Made by a program: the position numbers and the translations under genes. From assembly GCF_001045455.1 (NCBI RefSeq), contig NZ_LFNE01000015.1, positions 29,238-93,237 on the forward strand: a stretch of DNA of 64,000 nt, read 5' to 3'. The notes under the pieces were generated by a model. It ran no database searches, was not told the DNA's origin, and saw nothing but the letters and a program-made list of their open reading frames with translations. This stretch comes from Chryseobacterium sp. FH2 (GTDB lineage Bacteria; Bacteroidota; Bacteroidia; Flavobacteriales; Weeksellaceae). How positions within the stretch are numbered: the first letter of the stretch is position 1; every line of letters starts with the position of its first letter. Below are positions 63,426 through 64,000 of the stretch, piece by piece.

Positions 63426-63626
63426 TTATGCCAAGAATATGATTAAAGCTACATCACGATTTAATGCGGAGACGCTCTTTGTAGTTTTGCTTACCATTCC
63501 TGATTCTTTTCCATAACCGCCCGTCATCGATTGGAATTTTTTATTGCAGTATTTTCGGAGATCCTCCGGGAAATTAACATCATAAAAAATCCTCAGATTT
63601 CTCCGAGGATAAAAACTAATAACCAT
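63426..63626 (-). CDS. uncertain small ORF
   Basis: 66 codons, rich in basic residues (MTGGYGKESGMV, then TTKSVSALNRDVALIIF). A terminator-like hairpin (63589-63610) lies inside its first codons and another leftward terminator at 63275 is downstream. It has no recognisable domain. It may be a non-coding conserved element rather than a gene; a shorter start at M34 is possible. Confidence 0.25.
   Translation of the reverse strand: MVISFYPRRNLRIFYDVNFPEDLRKYCNKKFQSMTGGYGKESGMVSKTTKSVSALNRDVALIIFLA
63584..63615 (-). terminator. leftward hairpin within the small ORF start
   Basis: ATCCTC and GAGGAT pair over a 10-base loop with six A on the left, giving a U tract leftward. A separate CGGAG-ATC-CTCCG hairpin lies at 63556-63568. 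Confidence 0.45.
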
Positions 63627-63784
63627 GAAAACTCAAATTAAACATGAGTTATTTTTTATATTAAAATATTATGCCAATATTATTGGTCTTTCTCCTTTTA
63701 ACTTTATTTTAAGAGTATTAAAAAATAAATAAATTAAACGTTGAAAGTTTTAATAACAAGAAAACTTTTTAACTCATCAGCACA

Positions 63785-63819
63785 TTAAAAAAATAGGCTC
63801 TCATTTCTGAGAGCCTATT
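63785..63819 (-). terminator. terminator of the T9SS cargo gene
   Basis: AATAGGCTCTCA pairs perfectly with TGAGAGCCTATT over a TTTC loop. The A run on the left gives a U tract to the leftward transcript. Confidence 0.85.
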
Positions 63820-63858
63820 CCTATAAGGTAAATAATGAATTCATTATTTATTTAATGA

Positions 63859-64000
63859 TTATTCTTTGATAAACTTCTTCTGTGCTTTACCCTGAACATC
63901 ATCGATGTCAATCACATACACGCCACTTACCAATTTCCTAACATCAATATTGTTGTTTAAGATTAATCCGCTCGAAACTAGCTGACCCGCTGCATTATAA
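63859..64000 (-). CDS. type IX secretion substrate, C-terminal sorting domain only
   Basis: The visible 47 residues end VRKLVSGVYVIDIDDV followed by QKKFIKE, the C-terminal strand of a T9SS type A sorting domain. NAAGQLVSSGLILNNNIDV before it matches the usual domain text. The rest of the gene lies beyond the window, so the cargo is unknown. Confidence 0.8.
   Translation of the reverse strand, partial: YNAAGQLVSSGLILNNNIDVRKLVSGVYVIDIDDVQGKAQKKFIKE

Noticed and set aside
62026..63500. tRNA-Cys as an integration site of an element
   Set aside because: No duplicate of the tRNA 3' end and no integrase were found; the gene-poor stretch alone is not enough.
63625..63732. 35-codon rightward ORF (MKTQIKHELFFILKYY..)
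   Set aside because: No promoter, no family, very AT-rich, and it overlaps the uncertain leftward ORF by 2 bases.

Overview
The window is chromosomal DNA of a low-GC Bacteroidota bacterium, most likely a Chryseobacterium-type member of the Weeksellaceae/Flavobacteriia. Supporting signs are type IX secretion C-terminal tails, GLPGLI-motif proteins, TonB-dependent receptors, the rpmB-rpmG-DUF4295-ftsY gene order, GG-leader bacteriocin-like peptides starting MKNLKKL, promoters matching TTG-N17..23-TAnnTTTG, and starts without Shine-Dalgarno sequences. No CRISPR array, insertion sequence, prophage or rRNA was seen.

Layout. 1-9.5 kb: end of murB, then a four-gene cell-surface operon (TonB receptor, DUF4876 lipoprotein, outer-membrane barrel, di-haem peroxidase). 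It is followed on the other strand by two duplicated GLPGLI genes and a Cys-rich secreted peptide, facing an XRE regulator with paired operator sites. 9.5-19.5 kb: proC, vanZ-like gene, an HxlR regulator with its divergent partner, lnt, a T9SS cargo protein, ribosomal proteins, ftsY and sppA. 19.5-36.6 kb: folK, tandem OmpA-type proteins, recQ, fmt, ribB with a decayed RibA half, a luciferase-like oxidoreductase, a Pif1-type helicase, gamma-carbonic anhydrase, nfu, hemH, a small toxin-antitoxin-like pair, the T9SS plug protein and an MBL hydrolase. 36.7-42.9 kb: a trehalose locus (MFS, trehalase, TonB receptor) facing an AraC regulator. 42.95-43.11 kb: a cluster of DnaA-box-like sites that may be a replication origin. 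43.2-50.8 kb: a thioredoxin-like protein, then a TetR regulator with four copies of one palindrome and an RND tripartite efflux operon. 50.9-62.1 kb: miaA, yicC, gmk, nadA, a GG-leader peptide, then thrA-thrB-thrC preceded by a Thr-rich leader peptide and hairpins, then folB, DUF4403, RDD and tRNA-Cys. 62.1-64 kb: a gene-poor stretch with decayed ORFs, many hairpins, another GG-leader peptide and the end of a T9SS protein.

The most notable items are the candidate threonine attenuator, the DnaA-box cluster, the TetR operator array, the XRE/Cys-rich peptide/GLPGLI unit with traces of its duplication, the bacteriocin-like peptides, and the RibB protein whose cyclohydrolase half has lost its metal site. 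Everything was read by eye. Family names come from remembered motifs, not searches, and promoters, operators and terminators are pattern calls.
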